DNA of 64,000 bases from CAVVJA01 sp963801715 (lineage in GTDB: Bacteria > Actinomycetota > Actinomycetes > Mycobacteriales > Jatrophihabitantaceae), in NCBI GenBank assembly GCA_963801715.1, contig CAWDGB010000013.1, positions 1 through 64,000 on the forward strand, given 5' to 3'. Made by a program: the position numbers and the translations under genes. Under the pieces are notes generated by a model, which saw only the letters and a program-made list of their open reading frames with translations, had not been told where the DNA came from and searched no databases. Shown here piece by piece: positions 44,221 to 53,301 of the stretch; the stretch's first letter is position 1; every line of letters starts with the position of its first letter.

Positions 44221-44967
44221 ACCATTTTCGACGTCACCGTCAACCCGAAGATCCCGAGCTTCCTTGAAGACGCCGCGGCCGGCGCGCTGCGGCAGGTGTC
44301 GTGGATCGACCCGGCATTCACCAACTTCAACCTTCTCGGCTTCCCGGTCAACGACGACCACCCCCCGGCCGACATCAAAGATGGCCAGGACCTGGTTCTC
44401 GCCATCTACGACGCGCTGGCGTCAAGCCCGCAGTGGGAGAGATCGCTGCTGGTCATCGTCTACGACGAGAACGGCGGCTTCTACGATCACGTCCCGCCGC
44501 CTCAGTCACCTGACGATGAGCCCGACATGTTCGGCAGCTACGGCGTGCGCGTGCCAGCGATCATCGTCTCGCCGTGGATCGAACCACGCACGGTATCGCA
44601 CACCTTGTTCGATCACACCTCGATCATCAAAACGATCCTGTCGCGCTTCTGCCCCGAAGCGCTGCATCAGCCGCAGCGGGCCGACGCAAAGCAAGCCAGG
44701 CCGGGTCCGAGACCGCAATACCCGGGCTTGCGCGTGTCCCAGGCCAGCCATCTTAGTGAACTGCTGACCCGCACAACCCCACGGGCTGCGCCACCGCGGG
44801 ACACCCTTGTGCGGCAAGCCGCGGCCAGAGCCGGCCAGACCGAGGCCAACCAGCCCTCGGCCGGGCAGCAGGAACAGGGCGACCATCCGCTCAACGATCT
44901 GCAGAAAAGCATCCTGGCCGCGACCCACCAACTCAGAAGGGATGGACACCCATCCAACGCACCGTAG
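44219..44967 (+). pseudogene. Phosphoesterase (phospholipase C-like) C-terminal fragment
   Basis: Begins at the integrase junction with TIFDVTVNPKIPSFLEDA and continues VSWIDPAFTNFNLLGFPVND, VYDENGGFYDHVPPP and VSPWIEPRTVSHTLFDHTSI, the metal-binding and C-terminal motifs of PF04185 phosphoesterases. The N-terminal about half (including the nucleophile region) is absent, so it should be inactive. The frame itself is still open to 44967. Confidence 0.75.
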
Positions 44968-45124
44968 TCGCGGGCCGGCACTCGTCCGGTCGGGTACCAC
45001 CCCGGCGCAAACTAGCTCTGGCGTAAGCAAAATGCGAGAGCGGAAACTGCAACGGCAACGGCCCGGGCTGCGAGTCTGTGCAGGCTACCGTTTCAACCGG
45101 AAGACAGGATTATTTGGGGGAACC

Positions 45125-46615
45125 ATGACTACCCGCGCACGGTCCACCGCAACCAGATCGGCCAAAGGTGACGGCGCGCACGGGGTGCCGTTTGCGTCGT
45201 CGTGGCGGCGTGGGCACCTGACGGTTGACCAGCGGGTGGCGAGGGGGCGGGCCGCCCGCCGTGAGACGCCGCGATCCGAGCATGGGCGGTGGGAACCGTC
45301 GCCGGATCGCCCCGATCCGGTCGCGTTGCTGCAGGAGCAGGCGGCGAGCCGGGTGCCGGAGCTGGTCCCGATCCGGTATGGGCGGATGCTGGTGTCGCCG
45401 TTCACCTTCTACCGGGGCGGGGCGGCGATCATGGCGGCCGACCTGGCGGGCACTCCGGTGTCGGGGATCACCGTGCAGCTGTGCGGGGATGCGCATTTGT
45501 CGAACTTCGGGGTGTTCGGTACCCCGGAGCGGCAGATGATCTTCGATATCAATGATTTCGACGAGACCCTGCCGGGTCCGTGGGAATGGGATGTCAAGCG
45601 GATGGCGGCCAGCTTTGAGGTCATGGGCCGCTTCCGTGGCTTTTCCCCCGACAGCCGGAATGCGATCGTCACCGCGGGGGTGCGGGAGTACCGGGAGCGG
45701 ATGCGCCGGGCCTCCGGGATGGGCACGCTGGGCGCCTGGTATGACCAGTTAGAGGTCGGGGTAATGCTGAACCTGGTCCGGCAGCAGGTGCGGGTGAAGC
45801 GGCTGGATAAGAAGTCGGCGCGGCGGGCCGAGCAGCATGTGGCCGACGCCTACAGCCGCGACAGCACCCGGGTGTTCGCCAAGCGGACCGGTGAGGTCGC
45901 GGGTGAGCTGCGGATCGTCGCGGACCCGCCGCTGATCGTTCCGGTCGAGGACCTGATCGTGTCGGGATCGGAGTGGGAGGACCCGGCGCCGCTGATCAAA
46001 AAGCTCCTGAACTCCTACCGGCGCACGCTCGGGCACCAGGGTCACCCGCTGGAGGAGTTCCGCTACGTGCACGCCGCCCGCAAGGTGGTCGGGGTCGGCA
46101 GCGTCGGCACCCGCTGCTACATCTTGCTGCTGACCGGCCGCGACGAAGAAGACCCGCTGTTCTTGCAGGTGAAGGAAGCCCAGGCCTCCGTGCTGGAGCC
46201 ATATGCGGGCCGCAGCGCCTACCCCCACCACGGCCAGCGGGTGGTGATGGGGCAGCGGCTCATGCAGGCAGCCACCGACATCTTCCTGGGCTGGCAGCGC
46301 ATCAAGGGCCTCGACGGCGTGACCCGCGACTACTACGTGCGGCAATTCCACGACTGGAAGGGCAGCGCGGACGTCGAAAGGCTACGCGTACCCGGCGCCA
46401 CGTGGTACGCCCGATTCTGCGGGGCCACCCTGGCCCGGGCGCACGCGCGGTGGGGCGACCGGATCGGAATCGCCTCCTACCTCGGCCAAGGCGATGTGTT
46501 CGACCGGGCCATCGCCGAGTTCGCAACCGCCTACGCCGACCAGAACGAGCGCGACTATCAGGCGTTCACTGCGGCCGTCAACTCCCGGCGGCTGACCGCC
46601 CACACCGGCGTGTAG
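45125..46615 (+). CDS. DUF2252 protein, kinase-like motifs
   Basis: 496 residues from ATG 45125; family size is 400-480. Signature stretches: LVPIRYGRMLVSPFTFYRGG, LCGDAHLSNFGVFGTPERQM, FDINDFDETLPGPWEWDVKR and RQFHDWKGSADVERL. The GDAHLSN plus DINDFD pair resembles the catalytic and metal motifs of aminoglycoside-phosphotransferase-like kinases. No activity is established for the family. Intact in an otherwise eroded neighbourhood. Confidence 0.88.
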   Translation: MTTRARSTATRSAKGDGAHGVPFASSWRRGHLTVDQRVARGRAARRETPRSEHGRWEPSPDRPDPVALLQEQAASRVPELVPIRYGRMLVSPFTFYRGGAAIMAADLAGTPVSGITVQLCGDAHLSNFGVFGTPERQMIFDINDFDETLPGPWEWDVKRMAASFEVMGRFRGFSPDSRNAIVTAGVREYRERMRRASGMGTLGAWYDQLEVGVMLNLVRQQVRVKRLDKKSARRAEQHVADAYSRDSTRVFAKRTGEVAGELRIVADPPLIVPVEDLIVSGSEWEDPAPLIKKLLNSYRRTLGHQGHPLEEFRYVHAARKVVGVGSVGTRCYILLLTGRDEEDPLFLQVKEAQASVLEPYAGRSAYPHHGQRVVMGQRLMQAATDIFLGWQRIKGLDGVTRDYYVRQFHDWKGSADVERLRVPGATWYARFCGATLARAHARWGDRIGIASYLGQGDVFDRAIAEFATAYADQNERDYQAFTAAVNSRRLTAHTGV

Positions 46616-47147
46616 CCAGGCCGTATGGAGGGCCCGCGGGCCTCGGCCTCGTCTGACTCGGCCTCGAGATCGGCGAGTCGGCGTCGAATGCCGTCAGCCC
46701 CTGCTGATCGATCAGAGCGCCGAGATCCCTCTACAGGACACCTGGCGAACCAGGTACGCCAGGTGTCCGAAATGCGGGCAGCCACCGCGTGACGACCGAC
46801 CTCTTGGTGTCGCGAGGGTCAAGAGGGCGCGACCCTCAGTTGGCGCACCTGGCCACGCGGGCGCACGAGGGGCCGCACGAGCCGCAGACCGGTGCGACGC
46901 CGATCGGGTTGTACCGGCGCGATGACACGTGGCGATTGCGTTTCCGGAGCGGTCGATGAGCGGCGTGCGTCCCGAGGTGGTGTCGGCGCTGGTTGCTGGC
47001 GCGGCACAGCAACTGCCGCAGACGCGTTTGCGCAGGTCACCGCCGAGAGCACCCATTCCGAGCGTCTGGACATCCGTGCTTTGCGGGTGGCCGGACCCGA
47101 CGCCGATCGGGGAGTGTGCGCGCGGCTGGTGGGGTATACCTCCATGA
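46616..47147. other. Gap with degraded sequence
   Basis: Holds the perfect hairpin at 46736-46768. A plus-strand stretch near 46835-46955 reads DPQLAHLATRAHEGPHEPQ before hitting a stop and may be a gene remnant. Nothing intact. Confidence 0.4.
46736..46768. terminator. Perfect 12-bp hairpin
   Basis: GGACACCTGGCG and CGCCAGGTGTCC flank a nine-base loop. It is the strongest palindrome in this gap, 120 bases after the DUF2252 gene. No T run follows, so it may be a terminator or a recombination relic. Confidence 0.5.
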
Positions 47148-47807
47148 ATGAGCGACAAGTCCGTGCCCTCCATGGATGAACTTGTCGCAGCTCCCTTCGG
47201 GCGGCGTCGTCCTAGACGACTGTGTGAAGGCAAGTCCCGTCAAACTGGCCAGCCGTGCGGCAACGCGCCCACGCCAGGCTCCCGACGCTGCCGCTTCCAT
47301 GGCGGTCGACTCAACCAGGGCAACCGCAAGCAGTGCGACATCGCAGCGCAGGCGAAGGTCGAGCAACGCATCCGCCGCATGCTGGCCCCCGAACCAGAAT
47401 GGCAGCGCCGCGACCCGCTCGAAGCCGCCGACATGTACCGGGCCGAAGCTGACGCGTGGCTTTCCGTGTGCCGGCGCGAACTCGACAAGCTGCACAGCCT
47501 CGAGGTTACGAGCGTGCTCAAGCTCGGCGATGGGAAGACGATTGAGAAGGTCGGCGCCGACGTGCGCGCCATCGTCGCGTGCTACGTCCAAGCGCTCGAC
47601 CGAGCGTTCTCGATGGCGGCCCAAGCCATCAAGCTGAACATCGCCGAGCGGTACCAGGACCAGCTGGAGCGTCACTCCGAATGGATCGCGCGAGTGCTTG
47701 CCGAATCCATGCGGCTGCTCGCGCTCGCCGTGCCGCCGGAGACTTACGCGCAAGTCATTCCCAGAGCGATCGCCATCGTCCGGGCCGAACACGCGCACGG
47801 CCCATGA
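47148..47807 (+). CDS. Phage terminase small subunit-like protein
   Basis: 219 residues. The N-terminal zinc-like box CEGKSRQTGQPCGNAP...CRFHGGR is characteristic of phage-derived small terminase or packaging proteins. The remainder is helical and charged (VEQRIRRMLAPEPEWQRRDP, AIKLNIAERYQDQLERHSEW). The next frame is the tail of a terminase large subunit, so this is the remainder of a prophage packaging module. Confidence 0.65.
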   Translation: MSDKSVPSMDELVAAPFGRRRPRRLCEGKSRQTGQPCGNAPTPGSRRCRFHGGRLNQGNRKQCDIAAQAKVEQRIRRMLAPEPEWQRRDPLEAADMYRAEADAWLSVCRRELDKLHSLEVTSVLKLGDGKTIEKVGADVRAIVACYVQALDRAFSMAAQAIKLNIAERYQDQLERHSEWIARVLAESMRLLALAVPPETYAQVIPRAIAIVRAEHAHGP

Positions 47808-48219
47808 CCGTGTCGATCGCTGTGCCGCGTGGTGGAACATGCGGGAACTGACGGACCCTGCGCGCGGCTCCACAGTGATGCTCCCCGACGACGACCGCTT
47901 GATCGGCGAGTTGGCAGCACCGAAGTGGACCATGCACAACGGCTCGGTCATCGCCGTGGAGTCGAAAGACGACATCCGCAAGCGCCTCGGTCGCTCCACC
48001 GACCGAGCCGACAGCGTGATCTCTAGCTTCTTCACGTCCGGCGTAGTGCCCGGTGTCGTGCCGAAGCTGCCCGTTCTCCCGGACGCCCTGCGGCTACTCC
48101 GTCACGATCCAAGCGCCGCCTGGCAAGCCTGGAATGACGAGCAGCCCGACACCACCGGCTCAATCTGGGCAGACAGCGACCCGTACACCACCGACGCGTC
48201 CTACTACGGCCCACCATAG
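47807..48219 (+). pseudogene. Phage terminase large subunit, C-terminal fragment
   Basis: The frame reads AAWWNMRELTDPARGSTVML, PDDDRLIGELAAPKW and VESKDDIRKRLGRSTDRADS, the well-known C-terminal nuclease-domain end of large terminases. The ATPase part is missing. It follows directly on the small-subunit-like gene, so about 400 residues were deleted between them. Confidence 0.7.
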
Positions 48220-48502
48220 CTACGGCTTTCCCACCCATCAGCTACGGCTGACCAACGAAAAGAAGACCCACACCAGCGGCAGCGCCGGGACCGTTCGTGA
48301 AGTTGGCGATGTTGGCGAGCAGCTACATCTCCAATCCGGCCGCAGGAGCGAATGCACCCGACGGCATGTACAGCATGTCCGGAGGACGTCGCGGCCATGT
48401 TCTTACTATGGCGGCGAGGTGCGACCGGTATATAGCGGCAGCGGACCCACTAACGCCGACTGCGGCACCCGTCGACCGTCCGCTACGCGCTGAACCGGTG
48501 AT

Positions 48503-48793
48503 TCAGCCCGTCACTCCTCGTCGACGACAAGGGCAACGGGCCGGTGAGGACCCGTCTTCGTCGGGCCGGTGCTGGTGGCGCACCTGCGGGTCGGCTCGTC
48601 CGGGAGGTTCGACGTCCCACCCGAGGTCGTCGGCCGCATCCACTCCGCTCCAGGTGTCGCCCTCGTCCTCGACGACCGCCGTGTCGCTGCACAACGCCAC
48701 CATGGGTTCGTGGTCGCGTGCAGCGTCGGCGTAGAAATACCGTTCGACCACCGCGGGAAGTCGGGAATCGAACGCCGCGATTGTGAGCGTCAC
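48503..48793 (-). pseudogene. SnoaL/NTF2-like gene remnant
   Basis: GTG 48793 starts TLTIAAFDSRLPAVVERYFY, ADAARDHEPMVALCSDTAVV and EDEGDTWSGVDA, the N-terminal half of an NTF2-like protein. After about residue 55 the sequence becomes Arg/Pro-rich and no longer fits the fold. Confidence 0.5.
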
Positions 48794-49008
48794 TCGTACC
48801 AACACCGTCTCGCTTCGGCCTTCTTCGTCGATTCGGACTTCACGACGCCGCGAAGCCTTCGCCGCCCTGGGAGGCCTCCGATGGATCCGGACGAGCTGAG
48901 GTCGAGACGCGTTCTCCCTCGCCCGATCAGCGACATCGAGCGGGCGAGGGTGAGGGCGAGGTCCGGACGACTGCGCGCTCGTCGGACCCTTGCTCGATCG
49001 AGAACCAG

Positions 49009-49674
49009 CTATGAGGTGGTCGGTCCCCAGTTCGGGCGGAACGCGTCGGCTTGGACTGCGGTGAGGCCCGTGCCGTCCGCGTTCATGGTCATGAGCGCTT
49101 CGGAGGAGTCGTCCGCTGCATGGCGCTCGAAGGCGATCTTGTCGCCCTGCGGCGAGTAGACCGGCGTGAAATCGCGCTCGGTTCCTGGGAACGTCAGCTG
49201 CTGGAGGCCGCTTCCGTCCGGGCGCACGGTCCAAATCTCGGGGTTCTGTGGGTTGCAGCAGTTCGACCAGAAGGCGATTCTGCCACCGTCCGGCGACCAG
49301 GCCGGGTCGAGTGCCTCCAGAGCGGTCGGGGTGACGATGCGCACGTCGGTCCCGTGGGCACCCATGAGGTACACCGCGGCCCGCACGCCTCCGCGGAAGG
49401 AGCTGCTGAACGCGATCGAGGCGCCGTCTGGTGCGTACACGGCATGGATGTCGGCCACGTGATCGATCTGGTTGAAGTGCGTGATGGCGGTTAGGCCGCG
49501 GCCGTCGGTCTTGACCGCGTACACCGGGCACTCCTCGTTCGGGACGTTGCACCGGCCGAAGATGACCCGCTTCCCGTCTAGTGCGTTGGCGTCCACAGGG
49601 GTGGATGAGCGCTGTACTAGCGGGTGCGCTATTTGCACTCGCTGGTCTGAATGAAGAATCCCCAGTGATCTCAA
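49009..49674 (-). pseudogene. TolB/PD40 beta-propeller protein, N-terminally truncated
   Basis: The frame contains repeated PD40-type blades: VYAPDGASIAFSSSFRGGV, PAWSPDGGRIAFWSN, PVYSPQGDKIAFERHA with following VRPDGSGLQQLT and MNADGTGLTAV. Complete relatives carry a secretion signal and more blades upstream. Here the coding similarity stops just short of the tRNA-Lys 3' half at 49682, suggesting the gene was cut by the same integration event. Confidence 0.65.
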
Positions 49675-49681
49675 GGGTTTG

Positions 49682-49728
49682 TGCGCCGCGAGGGAATCGA
49701 ACCCCCAACCCGCTGATTAAGAGCCAGC
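49682..49728 (-). tRNA. 3' half of tRNA-Lys(CUU), probable attachment-site scar
   Basis: From the anticodon stem GCTGG, loop CTCTTAA (anticodon CUU) and TCAGC, through a five-base variable region, the T arm GGGGG-TTCGATT-CCCTC, and the acceptor strand GCGGCGC plus A, it matches tRNA-Lys. The required 5' acceptor strand GCGCCGC and a D arm are absent upstream. Tyrosine integrases commonly use tRNA 3' halves as att core, so this is read as an att remnant. Confidence 0.65.
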
Positions 49729-49834
49729 CTGGCTCAAGCGGTGTGCCGAATCCCCCTACCCCGCAAGAACATTGGGGTTCCGCGCGAGCGAAAACCTCAA
49801 AATTAGCGGGTGCGGAAACGATCACTCATCTAGC

Positions 49835-49869
49835 GGCCCGGTCGCGTGCTGCAACACGACGACCGGGCC
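49835..49869. terminator. Strong GC-rich hairpin
   Basis: GGCCCGGTCG and CGACCGGGCC form ten perfect pairs; inside, CGTG/CACG extends the stem around CTGCAA. It lies between the tRNA scar and the small gene at 49906. Confidence 0.6.
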
Positions 49870-49905
49870 TTGGCCAACCACCTGACATAACCAGCAGGTC
49901 AACCC

Positions 49906-50283
49906 GTGCTCACCGTAGTTCTCATCGTTGCGCTTGCGTGCGTCGCCGCCATCGCAATCGCCGGCTGGCTCCTCGCTCGCACCCGCAGCGTCATCCCACC
50001 CAAGCCGAAGCCGCAGCCCCGACACCGTCGACGCGACCCGCACGACCCGATCCGGCAGGATCACGAGCCGCCGCCACGGCAGGACGATAATCGCCCCCGG
50101 CGACAGCCCATGGGGAGCGTCGTGAGCGTCATCGCACTGGCCGCGATCGGCCCGGTCGCCGCGCTTGCGCCCTCCGCCTACTTGAGCCTGTCGCAGGAAG
50201 GGGCGGCGCGTCGGTGCCGGGTTGGCTGGGTCGCGGTTGGGATCATGGTGTGTGCCGCAGAACTTCCTTTACCCGCAACGTGA
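49906..50283 (+). CDS. Hypothetical single-pass protein, C-terminus disturbed
   Basis: GTG start. One N-terminal membrane helix (LTVVLIVALACVAAIAIAGW), then a Pro/Arg/His-rich segment and a second hydrophobic stretch (VVSVIALAAIGPVAALA). The last part overlaps the start of the IS1182-like transposase, so the natural C-terminus may have been replaced. Not recognised. Confidence 0.4.
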   Translation: MLTVVLIVALACVAAIAIAGWLLARTRSVIPPKPKPQPRHRRRDPHDPIRQDHEPPPRQDDNRPRRQPMGSVVSVIALAAIGPVAALAPSAYLSLSQEGAARRCRVGWVAVGIMVCAAELPLPAT

Positions 50284-50645
50284 TCAGCCGTTCTTGATGC
50301 CGGTGGACCTGCGGGATTGGCTGCCCGAGGGCGATGTGGTGGTGGTCGTGCTGGACGCGGTGGACACACTGGATCTGGGTGCGTTTCGCTGCAGCTACCG
50401 GGCCGACGGTCATGGCCGGGCGGCGTTCGACCCGGAGATGATCGTCGCGCTGCTGCTGTATGGCTACTGCCGGGGGAGCGATCGAGCCGTCAGATTGAGC
50501 GGCGCTGCGTGCGGCACGTCGCGTACCGGGTGATCGTCGGCGGGCTGCACCCGGACCATGCCACCATCGCGCGGTTCCGGGCCCGTCATGAGAAGGCGCT
50601 GGGTGGGCCGTTCACCCAGGTGCTGCGGCTGCTCGCGGCCGGCGG
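50252..50645 (+). pseudogene. IS1182-like transposase, N-terminal fragment with a frameshift
   Basis: GTG 50252 begins VPQNFLYPQRDQPFLMPVDL, followed by RADGHGRAAFDPEMIVALLL, all typical of IS1182 transposases. Near 50475 the frame changes; RQIERRCVRHVAYRVIVGGL and HPDHATIARFRARHEKALGG then continue the family pattern. The DDE catalytic part is missing; at about 50650 the sequence switches to another transposase. Confidence 0.75.
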
Positions 50646-50649
50646 GTCA

Positions 50650-51450
50650 GTCTGCACGACGCGCACGCGCGGCCGATCCGTAAGGGCCGGCTAGCCGAGG
50701 CGCCCTTTGCGGATGGGGCGGCCGTCCACATCGTCCAGGCTGACCAGCCGACTGGCCGATTCGGGCATCACCCCGGCGAGGCGCCTGCGGGTCTGCGCGG
50801 CGACCCGCTCAGCCCTGTTCACGATCGTCTGCAAGTCGTTGATCGCCCGACGCAGTCGGCCTTTGCGTTGCTCGCCGGGAAGGCGCAGCGCCCGTTTGGC
50901 GTTTGCGCCGCAGCACCTTCGCATCACGCATGGCCCGTTCGGCGACCCCGGTGAGGTCGCCGGTGATCCGCCGCACGGCGGCCTGTGCCTCGTCCTTGCC
51001 CGCTTCGGCACGCAGCCGCAGCTTGCTGGCGATCGAGCGGGCCCGCAGTCCAGCAGATCGCCGCGGGACTCGTGCCCGGGTGTGGGTGGCGCCGCCGGCG
51101 GCCCTGATCCGCTCGATGATGCGCGCCATCGCGCCGAATGCTTGGCCAGCAGACCCGAGTCCGTCGGGTAGGCGACATCGGCCTCGACCACAGTGATGTC
51201 CGCCGGGACCTTGTCAGTGGGCAACAGTTTCGCTTCGGCTGCCTTGGTTAGCAGCGCCTCGTTCAGTCCCGCCACCGCAGCATCCCCGCACCGGGTCGTG
51301 ATCTTCATCAGCGTCGTCGGGTGCGGCACCCGAGTGCCCAGCGGGATCCGGGCGAACCGTTGCCGGCAGATCGAGTCGGACACCTCCCGGCACAACGACT
51401 CATAACGGAGCCGGTGCCGGAACTTCAGAAACATCAACCGCAGCGAGGAT
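50650..51450 (-). pseudogene. DDE transposase fragment (C-proximal part), frameshifted
   Basis: Minus strand: FLKFRHRLRYESLCREVSDS, VPHPTTLMKITTRCGDAAVA, VVEADVAYPTDSGLLAK, then frame shifts, ending RRRLAGVMPESASRLVSLDD and RPIRKGRLG. At 50690 the sequence turns back on itself: on the plus strand HARPIRKGRL is readable, so two truncated copies of this element meet head to head. The N-terminal part of the minus copy is at 52400-52575, separated by IS630 pieces. Confidence 0.65.
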
Positions 51451-51454
51451 CATC

Positions 51455-51950
51455 GGCAACACCGGCTGACTGCGAGCCAGGGCTTGCACCTGACTTTTCT
51501 CGTCCACACACAACACAACGGCGCTCTCTGGCGGATCGAGGTAGAGGCCGACCACATCGAAGACCTTCTCCACGAACAGCGGATCAGCCGACAGCTTGAA
51601 CGTCTCGGCCGGTGCGGCTTGAGCTCAAAGGCCCGCCAGATCCGCCGATCGTCGACTTCGACAAACCGCTGCGCTCAGCCATCGCCGCCGCGACCAATGC
51701 GTGGCATTCGTCGGTGTCGACTCCAACGTCGCCACCCGACCTCCTCGACCTGGTCCACCGTGATCGTCGGCGGACGACCCGGGCGAGGCTCGTCGACCAG
51801 CCGCCAGGCGATCAGCGACGAACCGACGACGCCACTTGTTCACCGTGTTCGGCGCCACCCCAAGATCAGCCGCGACCCGCGTGTTCAACGCACCGGCGCG
51901 CACAGGCCAGCACGATCCGCGACGCAGGCAGGAATTCCTCGTGCCGGTGC
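51455..51950 (-). pseudogene. IS630-like transposase fragment 1
   Basis: Minus strand: NTRVAADLGVAPNTVNKWRR (HTH), VATLESTPTNATHWSRR, and in another frame VEKVFDVVGLYLDPPESAVV and CVDEKSQVQALARSQP, the first catalytic Asp region. The fragment ends abruptly near 51455, where the flanking DDE transposase (LRLMFLKF) resumes, which marks an insertion junction. Confidence 0.65.
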
Positions 51951-51954
51951 CGCG

Positions 51955-52320
51955 GATAGCAGGCGTCGGTCATTTGCCGGTGGCCACCTCCAGCGCCGCG
52001 AACAGAGTGGTTGTGCCATGGCGGACGTAGTCGTGGGTCGCGCGCTCCAGCAGGCCGAGCTGCAGCGGCAGGATCGGTGCGGTCCGATCCAATGCCTGCA
52101 TCTGCGATTTCTCATCGATGCACAGCACAATCGCCTTGTCCGGCGGGTTCAAGTACAGCCGACCACATCGCGGACCTTCGCGTCAACTGCGGGTCGGTGA
52201 GAACTTGAACGTCTCCCGCCGCCACGGCTGCAGGTTCCATTCCCGCCAGATCCGAGCCACCGAGGCGAACGAGATCCCAGGTGATCAGCCAACAGCCGCG
52301 CGACCAGTGCGTCACCCCAG
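51955..52320 (-). pseudogene. IS630-like transposase fragment 2
   Basis: Minus strand: LNPPDKAIVLCIDEKSQMQA, DYVRHGTTTLFAALEVATGK, then the frame is lost near TDACYPRHRHEEFLP. A second, divergent IS630 copy lies directly upstream of fragment 1. Several frame changes, no intact DDE set. Confidence 0.65.
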
Positions 52321-52399
52321 ATGCTCCGGCGGCGGGGTCAGCTTCTCGACCACCACGGCCGCGTCATCGATCACCGCGGCAGCGAACGAGCAGATCGCC

Positions 52400-52575
52400 A
52401 AGCGTAGCTAGGTCTCCATCGGCATCGACGGTCGCCCGATCCGCGGATCGAAGTACGGCGCGAACGGCGCGAAGAACACCCCATCGTCCAGCAGCGAATC
52501 CAACGCGCCAACTCCGCCGGCAACACCAGCATCTCGGCCGGCAAGATCGCGTTCCACAACGTCGGCTGGTCGTTT
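52400..52575 (-). pseudogene. N-terminal fragment of the DDE transposase split by IS630
   Basis: Minus strand reads LWNAILPAEMLVLPAELAR, then after a frame change FFAPFAPYFDPRIG with RPSMPMETYLRLA, the standard N-terminus of the element whose body resumes at 51450 with LRLMFLKFRHR. IS630 DNA separates the two halves. Confidence 0.55.
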
Positions 52576-52589
52576 ACTGTTCGGAGGAC

Positions 52590-52630
52590 GATGGCCTCGA
52601 TCCCTTCAAGCCCAAGGGGTCGAGGCCATC
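52590..52630. terminator. Long imperfect hairpin at the edge of the IS nest
   Basis: GATGGCCTCGATCCC and GGGGTCGAGGCCATC pair with a single wobble around an 11-base loop. It may be a terminator for the secreted-protein gene at 52693 (minus) or an IS end. Confidence 0.5.
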
Positions 52631-52692
52631 CTCCCGATCACCGGCCATCATCTGTAGGACCGCCACGCGCCGACTTCTTCAGGTCGAAGTAG

Positions 52693-53301
52693 CTAGCTCG
52701 CCCCCAGGGCGGCGCAGAGTTCATCGAGCACAGCCATGTTGCCGTTGACGAAGGCCTCGATGAAGTCCTGCGGTCCCGCGCTGAATTCGATTGTGCCGTC
52801 CGGGGCCGTGACAGTTCTACCCGCATTCAGCAACACCGCGCCCACGCCCGGAACGGTGATATTCGCCGCCCCCGTCACCGTCTCCGTCGCCGAACTGAAG
52901 TCGCCCGGCACAGCTAAAACGTCGGTGAAGTTGAGTGCCTGCGTGTAGGGCGCGGTCGCGCCGGTGGCAGGGTTGCTCTTCTGCGCGTCACTCCAGAACT
53001 CATGGATGACTCGGCGGGTCAAATTCCCATTGGTGTCGTAGTACCGGGTGACAACTTGACGTACTGTCCCCTGGTCAAAGATGAGCGCGCCGCTGCTGCA
53101 ATTGAAATCCGGATGAGGATCAGCCACCTCGGTGCGGCTTCCTTGGCAGATGGTGCCGCCTCCCACGGCCTTGCAGGTCAGGAACGACGGCGGCGGTGGC
53201 GTTAGCGTCTGCGTCACGGGCTGTCCTGCCCAGGCCGGGGACGCACCGGTCACGATGCCCAGTATTGCGATCACTCCAGCGACTGCAATTAGACGTCGCA
53301 T
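52693..53301 (-). CDS. Secreted protein of unknown function
   Basis: 202 residues with a clear signal peptide (MRRLIAVAGVIAILGIVTG, cleavage after about SPAWAG). The mature part is beta-rich, with two Cys in FLTCKAVGGGTICQG and another in FNCSSG, a segment VRQVVTRYYDTNGNLTRRV and a C-terminal NAGRTVTAPDGTIEFSAGPQ. ATG lies 13 bases inside the end of the upstream gene, so translation is coupled. Exported, role unknown. Confidence 0.75.
   Translation of the reverse strand: MRRLIAVAGVIAILGIVTGASPAWAGQPVTQTLTPPPPSFLTCKAVGGGTICQGSRTEVADPHPDFNCSSGALIFDQGTVRQVVTRYYDTNGNLTRRVIHEFWSDAQKSNPATGATAPYTQALNFTDVLAVPGDFSSATETVTGAANITVPGVGAVLLNAGRTVTAPDGTIEFSAGPQDFIEAFVNGNMAVLDELCAALGAS

Noticed and set aside
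48793..49825. Long minus-strand frame spanning the TolB-like region
   Set aside because: It is antisense-frame noise over the truncated propeller gene and the tRNA scar; only its 3' part is a real NTF2 remnant.
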